A stretch of DNA of 64,000 nucleotides from Limnomonas spitsbergensis (Eukaryota; Chlorophyta; Chlorophyceae; Chlamydomonadales). Within the stretch, counting starts at the first letter, position 1, and the number at the start of each line of letters is the position of its first letter. A program made the position numbers and the translations under genes. Under the pieces are notes generated by a model, which worked only from the letters and a program-made list of their open reading frames with translations, ran no database searches and was not told the DNA's origin. Below are positions 27,088-42,000 of this stretch, one piece after another. The DNA lies in contig JAYJMM010000066.1 in NCBI GenBank assembly GCA_037349105.1, positions 1,213,501 to 1,277,500 on the forward strand, read 5' to 3'.

Positions 27088-30000
27088 CTACATCACATTC
27101 AGGTGCGCACTCATATGTTGAATCCATCAAATTCAGATCATTCATCCATCATGTTTGTTTCAGTTGCGTGGTCCATATCTAAAATAATCTCAATGGACAT
27201 GCAAACACAAATGTTCAATGTTGCCTACGTTTGTCAGCCTCGCTCTTTTGCTTCTTCAATATGGCCTTCACATCTTTGCTGTTAAACACAGGCAAGGATG
27301 GCAAACCCAAGACCTTTGTATAACACAGAGGAGGGGGATAGGGTTTAGCGAAAGTGTAAGCCTGAAGCCTCTCGTTGCGCCCCCCTGACATCTTGACCGT
27401 AATGGGCGAGCCCACCATGCGGACAGAGCCGAATCTGCGGGCCGCCATAGCGGCTTCCATCTGCTCGCTCAAAGGCACAGAACTATTGACATCTACCCAG
27501 CGAAAATGCTGAACAATCGTAAGAATCCTCGCTGTCCTCGACTTTTGGAAGATGTTGCCCACAGCTAGCTCATCAGCACCGTTGAAACCTTGCCAACAGG
27601 CAAGGATGTGCGTCGCCGGCTCAATGCTGGAGATGTTGCTGACACTTTCACAAATGGTGATCGGTAGCTTGCTTTGTGGTAGAAAAGCCTCGACAACGTC
27701 ATCCTTTTGTGCCGCACGCATCTTTTTCATGGTCATACTGATCAAAGACTCTGCCTTTTGGCACTTCAAAGGGTCATACTCAACACCGTATGCAGCCTTG
27801 ACTCCTTTGCCTGTAGCATGCATCAAAAAACGGCTCAAGCCTGACCCAATGTCCAAGACCGTGCTGTCGATGTCAAACATGGTGAGCCGACTCCATTGCA
27901 TTAAAATGTCTGTAGTCCCGGCTAGGGTCAGGGTGCCGTAGGTGCCGCCATACCCATTGCCACCACCGAGTAAGTCTTCACATACACTCATGGTGTTGAA
28001 TAGTGCTGATTGAAGTGCACTTTTCTACGCACACAGAAATAAAATGGCCTTGTTATGAGAGACCAATGCTTCATGACATGCCAGGATAAACAATTCAAAT
28101 AACTCAATTAACGACCATTAAGATCCGATATAAAAGGCAAGGTGTAGGTAGGCGCACATCTTCATCAAAATATCGAATAGTAACTTCCTATGAGAGACCA
28201 ATATCACAATCAGTCTTTTCTATGAGCTTCACTAGCCTCTTTCATTTGAAACGACCTCCATTTCCTTGTGTATTTACGGATACCATCAATGGTTTTGCCA
28301 TGATCGTGCATTCCTTCCTGAACACTCTTTAACATGTTATTTGGCTTGTGAGATCTTGCAACAATCGATCCTTTTGCAATCTCCAGAAGATTTGTTGCAT
28401 CCTTGGGTGGAATTGCTTTGCAAAGATTAACCTGCATGGTAGTAAACCATGTGTTATTATCTTTTCGTACAAAACTCGTAAACCGGTATATCGGCAACGT
28501 GTTCTTGATCTGAAACAATGGCGTGAAAAGAATTTACATGCAAAATTGGTTGCCACACTATCAATTACTCAATGAATTTAAAATGTTTATAAATGAAGGC
28601 TTCTCCCTATCCATTCCCTCAATCACCTTTTCAGCCTCTTGGGCCGTTGCCTGGCCGGAAGCGTCGCCCATCATGCCCCCGCCTGCAGCGCTGGCCTCGG
28701 GAGTCCAGGCCAATGGCCCTTGCGCTGCACCACCGCTGGAGACTTTGCTGCTCATGCTGCCGAAGGCGAGCACGTCAAGCAGGCCCTGCATCATAAAAGA
28801 CAAATATTTAGGGCGCACGGCAAAATGAAATCAGCTCGCCGTTATGTATCCACCTCCAGATCGAGGGGGGGGGGGGCTAGCCTGGCCCTCAGCTGATGGC
28901 ACAAGCAGGAATTTAAAAGACAAGTGAACTCCAGACAGATGCCATGAGGTAGCAGATATGTAGCTGGATTGCAGCTGAATGCTGCCGCCACAACACAAAG
29001 TAAAAGTGCACTTTATGTGGACCATTCCGTGTCTGCCAACCCTAGGCTCAATGCACACATCAAATCAGTTTCAAGGTCATGAATTTATAATGTTTCTTAA
29101 TGAAGGCTTCTCCTTTCCTTTCCCTCAATCACCTTATCCGCCTCTTGGGCCGTCGCCTGGCCGGAAGCGTGGCCCATCATGCCCCCGCCTGCAGCGCTGG
29201 CCTCGGAAGTCCGGGCCAATGGCCCTTGCGCTGCACCACCGCTGGAGACTTTGCTGCTCATGCTGCCGAAGGCGAGCACGTCAAGCAGGCCCTGCATCAT
29301 AAAAGACAACTATTTAGGGCGCACGGCAAAATGAAATCAGCTCGCCGTTATGTATCCACCTCCAGATTGAGGGGGGGGGGGCTAGCCTGGCCCTCAGCTG
29401 ATGGCACAAGCAGGAATTTAAAAAACAAGTGAACTCCAGACATATGCCATGAGGTAGCAGATATGTAGCTGGATTGCAGCTGAATGCTTCCGCCACAACA
29501 CAAAGTAAAAGTGCACTTTATGTGGACCATTCCGTGTCCGCCAACCCTAGGCTCAATGCACACATCAAATCAGTTTTTAGATCATGAATTTATCATGTTT
29601 CTAAATGAAGGCTTCTCCCTTTTCCTTTCCCTCAATCACCTTTTCCGCCTCTTGGGCTGTCGCCTGGCCGGAAGCGTGGCCCATCATGCCCCCGCCTGCA
29701 GCGCTGGCCTCGGAAGTCCGGGCCAATGGCCCTTGCGCTGCACCACCGCTGGAGACTTTGCTGCTCATGCTGCCGAAGGCGAGCACGTCAAGCAGGCCCT
29801 ACATCATAAAAGACGCATATTTAGGGCGCACGGCAAAATGATATCAGCTCGCCGTTATGTATCCACCTCCAGATTGAGGGGGGGGGGCTAGCCTGGCCCT
29901 CAGCTGATGGCACAAGCAGGAATTTAAAAAACAAGTGAACTCCAGACATATGCCATGAGGTAGCAGATATGTAGCTGGATTGCAGCTGAATGCTGCCGCC

Positions 30001-33000
30001 ACAACACAAAGTAAAAGTGCACTTTATGTGGACCATTCCGTGTCCGCCAACCCTAGGCTCAATGCACACATCAAATCAGTTTCAAGATCATGAATTTATC
30101 ATGTTTCTAAATGAAGGCTTCTCCCTTTTCCTTTCCCCCAATCACCTTTTCAGCCTCTTGGGCCGTCGCCTGGCCGGAAGCGTGGCCCATCATGCCCCCG
30201 CCTGCAGCGCTGGCCTCGGAAGTCCGGGTCAATGGCCCTTGCGCTGCACCACCGCTGGAGACTTTGCTGCTCATGCTGCCGAAGGCGAGCACGTCAAGCA
30301 GGCCCTGCATCATAAAAGACAACTATTTAGGGCGCACGGCAAAATGAAATCAGCTCGCCGTTATGTATCCACCTCCAGATTGAGGGGGGGGGGGCTAGCC
30401 TGGCCCTCAGCTGATGGCACAAGCAGGAATTTAAAAAACAAGTGAACTCCAGACAGATGCCATGAGGTAGCAGATATGTAGCTGGATTGCAGCTGAATGC
30501 TGCCGCCACAACACAAAGTAAAAGTGCACTTTATGTGACTATTCTGTGTCCGCCAGCCCTAGGCTCAATGCACACATCAAATCAGTTTCAAGGTCATGAA
30601 TTTATAATGTTTCTTAATGAAGGCTTCTCCTTTCCTTTCCCCCAATCACCTTTTCAGCCTCTTGGGCCGTCGCCTGGCCGGAAGCGTGGCCCATCATGCC
30701 CCCGCCTGCAGCGCTGGCCTCGGAAGTCCGGGCCAATGGCCCTTGCGCTGCACCACCGCTGGAGACTTTGCTGCTCATGCTGCCGAAGGCGAGCACGTCA
30801 AGCAGGCCCTGCATCATAAAAGACAACTATTTAGGGCGCACGGCAAAATGAAATCAGCTCGCCGTTATGTATCCACCTCCAGATCGAGGGGGGGGGGGCT
30901 AGCCTGGCCCTCAGCTGATGGCACAAGCAGGAATTTAAAAGACAAGTGAACTCCAGACAGATGCCGTGAGGTAGCAGATATGTAGCTGGATTGCAGCTGA
31001 ATGCTGCCGCCACAACACAAAGTAAAAGTGCACTTTATGTGACTATTCTGTGTCCGCCAGCCCTAGGCTCAATGCACACATCAAATCAGTTTCAAGGTCA
31101 TGAATTTATAATGTTTCTTAATGAAGGCTTCTCCTTTCCTTTCCCCCAATCACCTTTTCAGCCTCTTGGGCCGTCGCCTGGCCGGAAGCGTGGCCCATCA
31201 TGCCCCCGCCTGCAGCGCTGGCCTCGGAAGTCCGGGTCAATGGCCCTTGCGCTGCACCACCGCTGGAGACTTTGCTGCTCATGCTGCCGAAGGCGAGCAC
31301 GTCAAGCAGGCCCTGCATCATAAAAGACAACTATTTAGGGCGCACGGCAAAATGAAATCAGCTCGCCGTTATGTATCCACCTCCAGATTGAGGGGGGGGG
31401 GGCTAGCCTGGCCCTCAGCTGATGGCACAAGCAGGAATTTAAAAAACAAGTGAACTCCAGACAGATGCCATGAGGTAGCAGATATGTAGCTGGATTGCAG
31501 CTGAATGCTGCCGCCACAACACAAAGTAAAAGTGCACTTTATGTGACTATTCTGTGTCCGCCAGCCCTAGGCTCAATGCACACATCAAATCAGTTTTTAG
31601 ATCATGAATTTATAATGTTTCTTAATGAAGGCTTCTCCTTTCCTTTCCCCCAATCACCCTTTTCAGCCTCTTGGGCCGTCGCCTGGCCGGAAGCGTGGCC
31701 CATCATGCCCCCGCCTGCAGCGCTGGCCTCGGAAGTCCGGGCCAATGGCCCTTGCGCTGCACCACCGCTGGAGACTTTGCTGCTCATGCTGCCGAAGGCG
31801 AGCACGTCAAGCAGGCCCTGCATCATAAAAGACAACTATTTAGGGCGCACGGCAAAATGAAATCAGCTCGCCGTTATGTATCCACCTCCAGATCGAGGGG
31901 GGGGGGGCTAGCCTGGCCCTCAGCTGATGGCACAAGCAGGAATTTAAAAGACAAGTGAACTCCAGACAGATGCCGTGAGGTAGCAGATATGTAGCTGGAT
32001 TGCAGCTGAATGCTGCCGCCACAACACAAAGTAAAAGTGCACTTTATGTGACTATTCTGTGTCCGCCAGCCCTAGGCTCAATGCACACATCAAATCAGTT
32101 TCAAGGTCATGAATTTATAATGTTTCTTAATGAAGGCTTCTCCTTTCCTTTCCCCCAATCACCTTTTCAGCCTCTTGGGCCGTCGCCTGGCCGGAAGCGT
32201 GGCCCATCATGCCCCCGCCTGCAGCGTTGGCCTCGGAAGTCCGGGCCAATGGCCCTTGCGCTGCACCACCGCTGGAGACTTTGCTGCTCATGCTGCCGAA
32301 GGCGAGCACGTCAAGCAGGCCCTGCATCATAAAAGACACATATTTAGGGCGCACGGCAAAATGAAATCAGCTCGCCGTTATGTATCCACCTCAAGATTGA
32401 GGGGGGGGGGCTAGCCTGGCCCTCAGCTGATGGCACAAGCAGGAATTTAAAAAACAAGTGAACTCCAGACAGATGCCATGAGGTAGCAGATATGTAGCTG
32501 GATTGCAGCTGAATGCTGCCGCCACAACACAAAGTAAAAGTGCACTTTATGTGGACCATTCCGTGTCCGCCAACCCTAGGCTCAATGCACACATCAAATC
32601 AGTTTCAAGGTCATGAATTTATAATGTTTCTTAATGAAGGCTTCTCCTTTCCTTTCCCCCAATCACCTTTTCAGCCTCTTGGGCCGTCGCCTGGCCGGAA
32701 GCGTGGCCCATCATGCCCCCGCCTGCAGCGCTGGCCTCGGAAGTCCGGGCCAATGGCCCTTGCGCTGCACCACCGCTGGAGACTTTGCTGCTCATGCTGC
32801 CGAAGGCGAGCACGTCAAGCAGGCCCTGCATCATAAAAGACACATATTTAGGGCGCACGGCAAAATGAAATCAGCTCGCTGTTATGTATCCACCTCCAGA
32901 TTGAGGGGAGGGGGGGCTAGCCTGGCCCTCAGCTGATGGCACAAGCAGAGGAATTTAAAAGCCAAGTAAACTCCAGACAGATGCCATGAGGTAGCAGATA

Positions 33001-36000
33001 TGTAGCTGGATTGCAGCTGAATGCTGCCGCCACAACACAAAGTAAAAGTGCACTTTATGTGGACCATTCCGTGTCCGCCAACCCTAGGCTCAATGCACAC
33101 ATCAAATCAGTTTCAAGGTCATGAATTTATAATGTTTCTTAATGAAGGCTTCTCCTTTCCTTTCCCCCAATCACCTTTTCAGCCTCTTGGGCCGTCGCCT
33201 GGCCGGAAGCGTGGCCCATCATGCCCCAGCCTGCAGCGCTGGCCTCGGAAGTACGGGCCAATGGCCCTTGCGCTGCACCACCGCTGGAGACTTTGCTGCT
33301 CATGCTGCCGAAGGCGAGCACGTCAAGCAGGCCCTGCATCATAAAAGACAACTATTTAGGGCGCACGGCAAAATGAAATCAGCTCGCCGTTATGTATCCA
33401 CCTCCAGATTGAGGGGGGGGGGCTAGCCTGGCCCTCAGCTGATGGCACAAGCAGGAATTTAAAAAACAAGTGAACTCCAGACAGATGCCATGAGGTAGCA
33501 GATATGTAGCTGGATTGCAGCTGAATGCTGCCGCCACAACACAAAGTAAAAGTGCACTTTATGTGGACCATTCCGTGTCCGCCAACCCTAGGCTCAATAC
33601 ACACATCAAATCAGTTTCAAGGTCATGAATTTATAATGTTTCTTAATGAAGGCTTCTCCTTTCCTTTCCCTCAATCACCTTTTCCGCCTCTTGGGCCGTC
33701 GCCTGGCCGGAAGCGTGGCCCATCATGCCCCCGCCTACAGCGCTGGCCTCGGAAGTCCGGGCCAATGGCCCTTGCGCTTCACCACCGCTGGAGACTTTGC
33801 TGCTCATGCTGCCGAAGGCGAGCACGTCAAGCAGGCCCTGCATCATAAAAGACACATATTTAGGGCGCACGGCAAAATGAAATCAGCTCGCCGTTATGTA
33901 TCCACCTCCAGATTGAGGGGAGGGGGGGCTAGCCTGGCCCTTAGCTGATGGCACAAGCAGGAATTTAAAAAACAAGTGAACTCCAGACAGATGCCATGAG
34001 GTAGCAGATATGTAGCTGGATTGCAGCTGAATGCTGCCGCCACAACACAAAGTATAAGTGCACTTTATGTGGACCAATCCATGTCCGCCAACCCTAGGCT
34101 CAATGCACACATCAAATCCTTTTCAAGGTCATGAATTTATAATGTTTCTTAATGAAGGCTTCTCCTTTCCTTTCCCCCAATCACCTTTTCAGCCTCTTGG
34201 GCCGTCGCCTGGCCGGAAGCGTGGCCCATCATGCCCCAGCCTGCAGCGCTGGCCTCGGAAGTACGGGCCAATGGCCCTTGCGCTGCACCACCGCTGGAGA
34301 CTTTGCTGCTCATGCTGCCGAAGGCGAGCACGTCAAGCAGGCCCTGCATCATAAAAGACAACTATTTAGGGCGCACGGCAAAATGAAATCAGCTCGCCGT
34401 TATGTATCCACCTCCAGATTGAGGGGGGGGGGCTAGCCTGGCCCTCAGCTGATGGCACAAGCAGGAATTTAAAAAACAAGTGAACTCCAGACAGATGCCA
34501 TGAGGTAGCAGATATGTAGCTGGATTGCAGCTGAATGCTGCCGCCACAACACAAAGTAAAAGTGCACTTTATGTGGACCATTCCGTGTCCGCCAACCCTA
34601 GGCTCAATGCACACATCAAATCAGTTTCAAGATCATGAATTTATAATGTTTCTTAATGAAGGCTTCTCCTTTCCTTTCCCCCAATCACCTTTTCAGCCTC
34701 TTGGGCCGTCGCCTGGCCGGAAGCGTGGCCCATCATGCCCCCGCCTGCAGCGCTGGCCTCGGAAGTCCGGGCCAATGGCCCTTGCGCTGCACCACCGCTG
34801 GAGACTTTGCTGCTCATGCTGCCGAAGGCGAGCACGTCAAGCAGGCCCTGCATCATAAAAGACAAATATTTAGGGCGCACGGAAAAATGAAATCAGCTCG
34901 CCGTTATGTATCCACCTCCAGATTGAGGGGGGGGGGCTAGCCTGGCCCTCAGCTGATGGCACAAGCAGGAATTTAAAAAACAAGTGAACTCCAGACATAT
35001 GCCATGAGGTAGCAGATATGTAGCTGGATTGCAGCTGAATGCTGCCGCCACAACACAAAGTAAAAGTGCACTTTATGTGGACCATTCCGTGTCCGCCAAC
35101 CCTAGGCTCAATGCACACATCAAATCAGTTTCAAGGTCATGAATTTATAATGTTTCTTAATGAAGGCTTCTCCTTTCCTTTCCCCCAATCACCTTTTCAG
35201 CCTCTTGGGCCGTCGCCTGGCCGGAAGCGTGGCCCATCATGCCCCCGCCTGCAGCGCTAGCCTCGGAAGTCCGGGCCAATGGCCCTTGCGCTGCACCACC
35301 GCTGGAGACTTTGCTGCTCATGCTGCCGAAGGCGAGCACGTCAAGCAGGCCCTGCATCATAAAAGACACATATTTAGGGCGCACGGCAAAATGAAATCAG
35401 CTCGCTGTTATGTATCCACCTCCAGATTGCGGGGGGGGGGGCTAGCCTGGCCCTCAGCTGATGGCACAAGCAGAGGAATTTAAAAGCCAAGTAAACTCCA
35501 GACAGATGCCATGAGGTAGCAGATATGTAGCTGGATTGCAGCTGAATGCTGCCGCCACAACACAAAGTAAAAGTGCACTTTATGTGGACCATTCCGTGTC
35601 CGCCAACCCTAGGCTCAATGCACACATCAAATCAGTTTCAAGATCATGAATTTATAATGTTTCTTAATGAAGGCTTCTCCTTCCCTTTCCCTCATTCACC
35701 TTTTCAGCCTCTTGGGCCGTCGCCTGGCCGGAAGCGTGGCCCATCATGCCCCCGCCTGCAGCGCTGGCCTTGGAAGTCCGGGCCAATGGCCCTTGTGCTG
35801 CACCACCGCTGGAGACTTTGCTGCTCATGCTGCCGAAGGCGAGCACGTCAAGCAGGCCCTGCATCATAAAAGACACATATTTAGGGCGCACGGCAAAATG
35901 AAATCAGCTCGCCGTTATGTATCCACCTCCAGATTGAGGGGGGGGGGCTAGCCTGGCCCTCAGCTGATGGCACAAGCAGAGGAATTTAAAAGCCAAGTAA

Positions 36001-39000
36001 ACTCCAGACAGATGCCATGAGGTAGCAGATATGTAGCTGGATTGCAGCTGAATGCTGCCGCCACAACACAAAGTAAAAGTGCACTTTATGTGGACCATTC
36101 CGTGTCCGCCAACCCTAGGCTCAATGCACACATCAAATCAGTTTCAAGATCATGAATTTATAATGTTTCTTAATGAAGGCTTCTCCTTCCCTTTCCCTCA
36201 TTCACCTTTTCAGCCTCTTGGGCCGTCGCCTGGCCGGAAGCGTGGCCCATCATGCCCCCGCCTGCAGCGCTGGCCTTGAAGTCCGGGCCAATGGCCCTTG
36301 TGCTGCACCACCGCTGGAGACTTTGCTGCTCATGCTGCCGAAGGCGAGCACGTCAAGCAGGCCCTGCATCATAAAAGACACATATTTAGGGCGCACGGCA
36401 AAATGAAATCAGCTCGCCGTTATGTATCCACCTCCAGATTGAGGGGGGGGGGCTAGCCTGGCCCTCAGCTGATGGCACAAGCAGAGGAATTTAAAAGCCA
36501 AGTAAACTCCAGACAGATGCCATGAGGTAGCAGATATGTAGCTGAATTGCAGCTGAATGCTGCCGCCACAACACAAAGTAAAAGTGCACTTTATGTGGAC
36601 CATTCCGTGTCCGCCAACCCTAGGCTCAATGCACACATCAAATCAGTTTCAAGATCATGAATTTATAATGTTTCTTAATGAAGGCTTCTCCTTCCCTTTC
36701 CCTCATTCACCTTTTCAGCCTCTTGGGCCGTCGCCTGGCCGGAAGCGTGGCCCATCATGCCCCCGCCTGCAGCGCTGGCCTCGGAAGTCCGGGCCAATGG
36801 CCCTTGCGCTGCACCACCGCTGGAGACTTTGCTGCTCATGCTGCCGAAGGCGAGCACGTCAAGCAGGCCCTGCATCATAAAAGACACATATTTAGGGCGC
36901 ACGGCAAAATGAAATCAGCTCGCCGTTATGTATCCACCTCCAGATTGAGGGGGGGGGGCTAGCCTGGCCCTCAGCTGATGGCACAAGCAGGAATTTAAAA
37001 AACAAGTGAACTCCAGACAGATGCCATGAGGTAGCAGATATGTAGCTGGATTGCAGCTGAATGCTGCCGCCACAACACAAAGTAAAAGTGCACTTTATGT
37101 GGACCATTCCGTGTCCGCCAACCCTAGGCTCAATGCACACATCAAATCAGTTTCAAGGTCATGAATTTATAATGTTTCTTAATGAAGGCTTCTCCTTCCC
37201 TTTCCCCCAATCACCTTTTCAGCCTCTTGGGCCGTCGCCTGGCCGGAAGCGTGGCCCATCATGCCCCCGCCTGCAGCGCTGGCCTCGGAAGTACGGGCCA
37301 ATGGCCCTTGCGCTGCACCACCGCTGGAGACTTTGCTGCTCATGCTGCCGAAGGCGAGCACGTCAAGCAGGCCCTGCATCATAAAAGACACATATTTAGG
37401 GCGCACGGCAAAATGAAATCAGCTCGCCGTTATGTATCCACCTCCAGATTGAGGGGGGGGGGGCTAGCCTGGCCCTCAGCTGATGGCACAAGCAGGAATT
37501 TAAAAAACAAGTGAACTCCAGACAGATGCCATGAGGTAGCAGATATGTAGCTGGATTGCAGCTGAATGCTGCCGCCACAACACAAAGTAAAAGTGCACTT
37601 TATGTGGACCATTCCGTGTCCGCCAACCCTAGGCTCAATACACACATCAAATCAGTTTCAAGGTCATGAATTTATAATGTTTCTTAATGAAGGCTTCTCC
37701 TTTCCTTTCCCTCAATCACCTTTTCCGCCTCTTGGGCCGTCGCCTGGCCGGAAGCGTGGCCCATCATGCCCCCGCATGCAGCGCAGGCCTCGGAAGTCCG
37801 GGCCAATGGCCCTTGCGCTGCACCATAGCTGAAGACTTTGCTGCTCATGCTGCCGAAGGCGAGCACGTCAAGCAGGCCCTGCATCATAAAAGACACATAT
37901 TTAGGGCGCACGGCAAAATGAAATCAGCTCGCCGTTATGTATCCACCTCCAGATTGAGGGGAGGGGGGGCTAGCCTGGCCCTTAGCTGATGGCACAAGCA
38001 GGAATTTAAAAAACAAGTGAACTCCAGACAGATGCCATGAGGTAGCAGATATGTAGCTGAATTGCAGCTGAATGCTGCCGCCACAACACAAAGTAAAAGT
38101 GCACTTTATGTGGACCATTCCGTGTCCGCCAACCCTAGGCTCAATGCACACATCAAATCAGTTTCAAGGTCATGAATTTATAATGTTTCTTAATGAAGGC
38201 TTCTCCTTTCCTTTCCCCCAATCACCTTTTCAGCCTCTTGGGCCGTCGCCTGGCCGGAAGCATGGCCCATCATGCCCCCGCCTGCATTGCTGGCCTCGGA
38301 AGTCCGGGCCAATGGCCCTTGCGCTGCACCACCGCTGGAGACTTTGCTGCTCATGCTGCCGAAGGCGAGCACGTCAAGCAGGCCCTGCATCATAAAAGAC
38401 ACATATTTAGGGCGCACGGCAAAATGAAATCAGCTCGCCGTTATGTATCCACCTCCAGATTGAGGGGGGGGGGCTAGCCTGGCCCTCAGCTGATGGCACA
38501 AGCAGGAATTTAAAAAACAAGTGAACTCCAGACAGATGCCATGAGGTAGCAGATATGTAGCTGGATTGCAGCTGAATGCTGCCGCCACAACACAAAGTAA
38601 AAGTGCACTTTATGTGGACCATTCCGTGTCCGCCAACCCTAGGCTCAATGCACACATCAAATCAGTTTCAAGGTCATGAATTTATAATGTTTCTTAATGA
38701 AGGCTTCTCCTTTCCTTTCCCCCAATCACCTTTTCAGCCTCTTGGGCCGTCGCCTGGCCGGAAGCATGGCCCATCATGCCCCCGCCTGCATTGCTGGCCT
38801 CGGAAGTCCGGGCCAATGGCCCTTGCGCTGCACCACCGCTGGAGACTTTGCTGCTCATGCTGCCGAAGGCGAGCACGTCAAGCAGGCCCTGCATCATAAA
38901 AGACACATATTTAGGGCGCACGGCAAAATGAAATCAGCTCGCCGTTATGTATCCACCTCCAGATTGAGGGGGGGGGGCTAGCCTGGCCCTCAGCTGATGG

Positions 39001-42000
39001 CACAAGCAGGAATTTAAAAAACAAGTGAACTCCAGACAGATGCCATGAGGTAGCAGATATGTAGCTGGATTGCAGCTGAATGCTGCCGCCACAACACAAA
39101 GTAAAAGTGCACTTTATGTGGACCATTCCGTGTCCGCCAACCCTAGGCTCAATACACACATCAAATCAGTTTCAAGGTCATGAATTTATAATGTTTCTTA
39201 ATGAAGGCTTCTCCTTTCCTTTCCCTCAATCACCTTTTCCGCCTCTTGGGCCGTCGCCTGGCCGGAAGCGTGGCCCATCATGCCCCCGCCTGCAGCGCTG
39301 GCCTCGGAAGTCCGGGCCAATGGCCCTTGCGCTGATGGCACAAGCAGGAATTTAAAAAACAAGTGAACTCCAGACAGATGCCATGAGGTAGCAGATATGT
39401 AGCTGAATTGCAGCTGAATGCTGCCGCCACAACACAAAGTAAAAGTGCACTTTATGTGGACCATTCCGTGTCCGCCAACCCTAGGCTCAATGCACACATC
39501 AAATCAGTTTCAAGGTCATGAATTTATAATGTTTCTTAATGAAGGCTTCTCCTTTCCTTTCCCCCAATCACCTTTTCAGCCTCTTGGGCCGTCGCCTGGC
39601 CGGAAGCGTGGCCCATCATGCCCCCGCCTGCAGCGCTGGCCTCGGAAGTCCGGGCCAATGGCCCTTGCGCTGCACCACCGCTGGAGACTTTGCTGCTCAT
39701 GCTGCCGAAGGCGAGCACGTCAAGCAGGCCCTGCATCATAAAAGGCAAATATTTAGGGCGCACGGCAAAATGAAATCAGCTCGCCGTTATGTATCCACCT
39801 CCAGATTGAGGGGGGGGGGCTAGCCTGGCCCTCAGCTGATGGCACAAGCAGGAATTTAAAAAACAAGTGAACTCCAGACAGATGCCATGAGGTAGCAGAT
39901 ATGTAGCTGGATTGCAGCTGAATGCTGCCGCCACAACACAAAGTATAAGTGCACTTTATGTGGACCAATCCATGTCCGCCAACCCTAGGCTCAATGCACA
40001 CATCAAATCCTTTTCAAGGTCATGAATTTATAATGTTTCTTAATGAAGGCTTCTCCTTTCCTTTCCCCCAATCACCTTTTCAGCCTCTTGGGCCGTCGCC
40101 TGGCCGGAAGCGTGGCCCATCATGCCCCCGCCTGCAGCGCTGGCCTCGGAAGTACGGGCCAATGGCCCTTGCGCTGCACCACCGCTGGAGACTTTGCTGC
40201 TCATGCTGCCGAAGGCGAGCACGTCAAGCAGGCCCTGCATCATAAAAGACACATATTTAGGGCGCACGGCAAAATGAAATCAGCTCGCCGTTATGTATCC
40301 ACCTCCAGATTGAGGGGGGGGGGCTAGCCTGGCCCTCAGCTGATGGCACAAGCAGGAATTTAAAAAACAAGTGAACTCCAGACAGATGCCATGAGGTAGC
40401 AGATATGTAGCTGGATTGCAGCTGAATGCTGCCGCCACAACACAAAGTAAAAGTGCACTTTATGTGGACCATTCCGTGTCCGCCAACCCTAGGCTCAATA
40501 CACACATCAAATCAGTTTCAAGGTCATGAATTTATAATGTTTCTTAATGAAGGCTTCTCCTTTCCTTTCCCTCAATCACCTTTTCCGCCTCTTGGGCCGT
40601 CGCCTGGCCGGAAGCGTGGCCCATCATGCCCCCGCCTGCAGCGCTGGCCTCGGAAGTCCGGGCAAATGGCCCTTGCGCTGCACCACCGCTGGAGACTTTG
40701 CTGCTCATGCTGCCGAAGGCGAGCACGTCAAGCAGGCCCTGCATCATAAAAGACACATATTTAGGGCGCACGGCAAAATGAAATCAGCTCGCCGTTATGT
40801 ATCCACCTCCAGATTGAGGGGAGGGGGGGCTAGCCTGGCCCTTAGCTGATGGCACAAGCAGGAATTTAAAAAACAAGTGAACTCCAGACAGATGCCATGA
40901 GGTAGCAGATATGTAGCTGGATTGCAGCTGAATGCTGCCGCCACAACACAAAGTATAAGTGCACTTTATGTGGACCAATCCATGTCCGCCAACCCTAGGC
41001 TCAATGCACACATCAAATCCTTTTCAAGGTCATGAATTTATAATGTTTCTTAATGAAGGCTTCTCCTTTCCTTTCCCCCAATCACCTTTTCAGCCTCTTG
41101 GGCCGTCGCCTGGCCGGAAGCGTGGCCCATCATGCCCCAGCCTGCAGCGCTGGCCTCGGAAGTACGGGCCAATGGCCCTTGCGCTGCACCACCGCTGGAG
41201 ACTTTGCTGCTCATGCTGCCGAAGGCGAGCACGTCAAGCAGGCCCTGCATCATAAATGACAACTATTTAGGGCGCACGGCAAAATGAAATCAGCTCGCCG
41301 TTATGTATCCACCTCCAGATTGAGGGGGGGGGGCTAGCCTGGCCCTCAGCTGATGGCACAAGCAGGAATTTAAAAAACAAGTGAACTCCAGACAGATGCC
41401 ATGAGGTAGCAGATATGTAGCTGGATTGCAGCTGAATGCTGCCGCCACAACACAAAGTAAAAGTGCACTTTATGTGGACCATTCCGTGTCCGCCAACCCT
41501 AGGCTCAATACACACATCAAATCAGTTTCAAGGTCATGAATTTATAATGTTTCTTAATGAAGGCTTCTCCTTTCCTTTCCCTCAATCACCTTTTCCGCCT
41601 CTTGGGCCGTCGCCTGGCCGGAAGCGTGGCCCATCATGCCCCCGCCTGCAGCGCTGGCCTCGGAAGTCCGGGCCAATGGCCCTTGCGTTGCACCACCGCT
41701 GGAGACTTTGCTGCTCATGCTGCCGAAGGCGAGCACGTCAAGCAGGCCCTGCATCATAAAAGACACATATTTAGGGCGCACGGCAAAATGAAATCAGCTC
41801 GCCGTTATGTATCCACCTCCAGATTGAGGGGAGGGGGGGCTAGCCTGGCCCTTAGCTGATGGCACAAGCAGGAATTTAAAAAACAAGTGAACTCCAGACA
41901 GATGCCATGAGGTAGCAGATATGTAGCTGAATTGCAGCTGAATGCTGCCGCCACAACACAAAGTAAAAGTGCACTTTATGTGGACCATTCCGTGTCCGCC

